IMG/VR virus record: IMGVR_UViG_3300047550_004400
Location: 1 to 42,810 of that record
Source of the DNA: a virus
Length of the DNA stretch: 42,810 nucleotides
Reading direction: 5' to 3' (one strand)
This document shows, in pieces, positions 42,379-42,810 of this stretch. The position numbers and the translations under genes are program-made. Each line of letters opens with the position of its first letter. Position 1 is the first letter of the stretch. A model generated the notes under the pieces. That model was not told the DNA's origin, ran no database searches, and worked only from the letters and a program-made list of their open reading frames with translations.

Positions 42379-42798
42379 ATATTTTTGTTCTTTCGGTACT
42401 TCAATATAGGTATTAACAAATCCTAATTTTTTTAAAGCGGCCAATCTATGTCTACCATCTAAGATACCTAATTTTTTATTTGTGAATTTTACTTCAGTAG
42501 GATTATAAATTTTAAATTTGGTATCATTTGGTTCTTGGTTAAGTAAATTACTGATTATAAATTTCTCAGCGTTTTCTATTTTATTTTTATGATATTTTTC
42601 CTCAGTGAAAGGGTCAACATAAAAATTTTTAGAATCCTTTTTTAATTTAGATAAAAACTTATCGATATTAATCTTAACCAATATATTATTTTCAGAGTCT
42701 CTTAGAGTATATTTAGACTCATCAACTTTTGGAGCAAGAGTTTCTTTCAATAACATAAGACTCTTTATTCTTATAATGTCGGTTTTCAAATGTTCCAT
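42358..42798 (-). CDS. ParB-like domain protein with putative capsid-targeting leader, 146 aa
   Basis: The C-terminal half has LGILDGRHRLAALKKLGF and TYIEVPKEQKY, the core of ParB/sulfiredoxin-like domains (G-x-x-D-G-x-H-R-x-x-A). The N-terminus EHLKTDIIRIKSLMLLKE (2-19) fits the shared leader, ending L-K-E. Domains of this fold bind CTP or ATP or cut DNA; a lone copy with a leader would be unusual. The start is close to the window edge (ATG 42798), so upstream elements are only partly visible. Confidence 0.65.
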   Translation of the reverse strand: MEHLKTDIIRIKSLMLLKETLAPKVDESKYTLRDSENNILVKINIDKFLSKLKKDSKNFYVDPFTEEKYHKNKIENAEKFIISNLLNQEPNDTKFKIYNPTEVKFTNKKLGILDGRHRLAALKKLGFVNTYIEVPKEQKYLFSAFA

Positions 42799-42810
42799 AT
42801 AATTAAATAG

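Noticed and set aside
1-42810. tRNA genes
   Set aside because: I looked for T-loop GGTTCGA-type sequences with matching acceptor stems in the gaps and found none; a covariance scan would settle this.

Overview
The window reads as one stretch of a large (probably jumbo) tailed-phage genome that infects a member of the Bacteroidota. Genes are small, densely packed and often overlap by the 4-base ATGA or TAATG junction. Many belong to families typical of phages: DUF3310, orphan DNA methyltransferase, MGCDIH protein, DUF6915, DUF192, YqhA/UPF0114, ThyA, Prs/NAMPT pair, deoxyribosyltransferase-like proteins. The Bacteroidota host is supported by two independent things I can read directly: many start regions carry the Bacteroidota sigma factor promoter TTTG-N19/20-TAnnTTTG, usually with exactly 20 bases between boxes, and one gene encodes a surface protein ending in a type IX secretion (T9SS type A) sorting domain, a system confined to that phylum. 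No capsid, tail, portal or terminase gene was recognised, so the phage assignment rests on gene style and on possible virion-internal proteins.

Layout. 1-3.4 kb: small genes, a class-II glutamine synthetase, DUF3310, and an orphan N4/N6 DNA methyltransferase. 3.4-4.7 kb (minus strand): membrane-anchored lytic transglycosylase, a small gene, DUF192; then a Nudix hydrolase. 5.1-6.25 kb: two perfect plus one partial 70-bp tandem copies of a complete promoter, followed by about 930 nt of non-coding, hairpin-rich DNA ending in an intrinsic terminator: a giant structured RNA of the GOLLD/ROOL kind. smpB follows immediately from its own promoter. 6.7-14.5 kb: small genes, including a ferritin-like protein, an HExxH metallopeptidase and a zinc-finger protein. 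14.5-20.1 kb: mostly unknown genes plus a CCA-adding-enzyme-like nucleotidyltransferase, an HNH nuclease and a YqhA membrane protein. 20.1-25.9 kb: T9SS adhesin, repeat-bearing lipoprotein, UVR-motif membrane protein, HD hydrolase and a 617-aa SPFH/flotillin-like protein. 25.9-30.0 kb: a compact, translationally coupled nucleotide/NAD module (Prs/Adps-like, DUF3307-like, DUF4406-like, HAD-like, NAMPT/Namat-like, deoxyribosyltransferase-like). 30.0-42.8 kb: accessory genes, a secreted DRGH nuclease, two pairs of paralogues, lipoproteins, an HsdS-like fragment, a hotdog thioesterase and thymidylate synthase.

How the parts may work together. The Prs/NAMPT pair matches the architecture of the phage anti-defence pathway NARP1, which rebuilds NAD+ after NADase immunity; the alternative is ordinary NAMPT salvage completed by the host. 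The methyltransferase and HsdS-like fragment could also face host restriction. Several unrelated proteins share an N-terminal leader (hydrophobic, I-T-E/K-E/K-Q/E-F-like, ending about residues 9-24 in L/I-x-E). It resembles the capsid-targeting sequences that T4-type prohead proteases cleave, and most of these genes have an ATATTTAT-type element just before the start codon. If right, this is a late regulon of proteins packed inside the virion, including a ferritin-like protein. Functions were inferred by eye from motifs; no database search was run.
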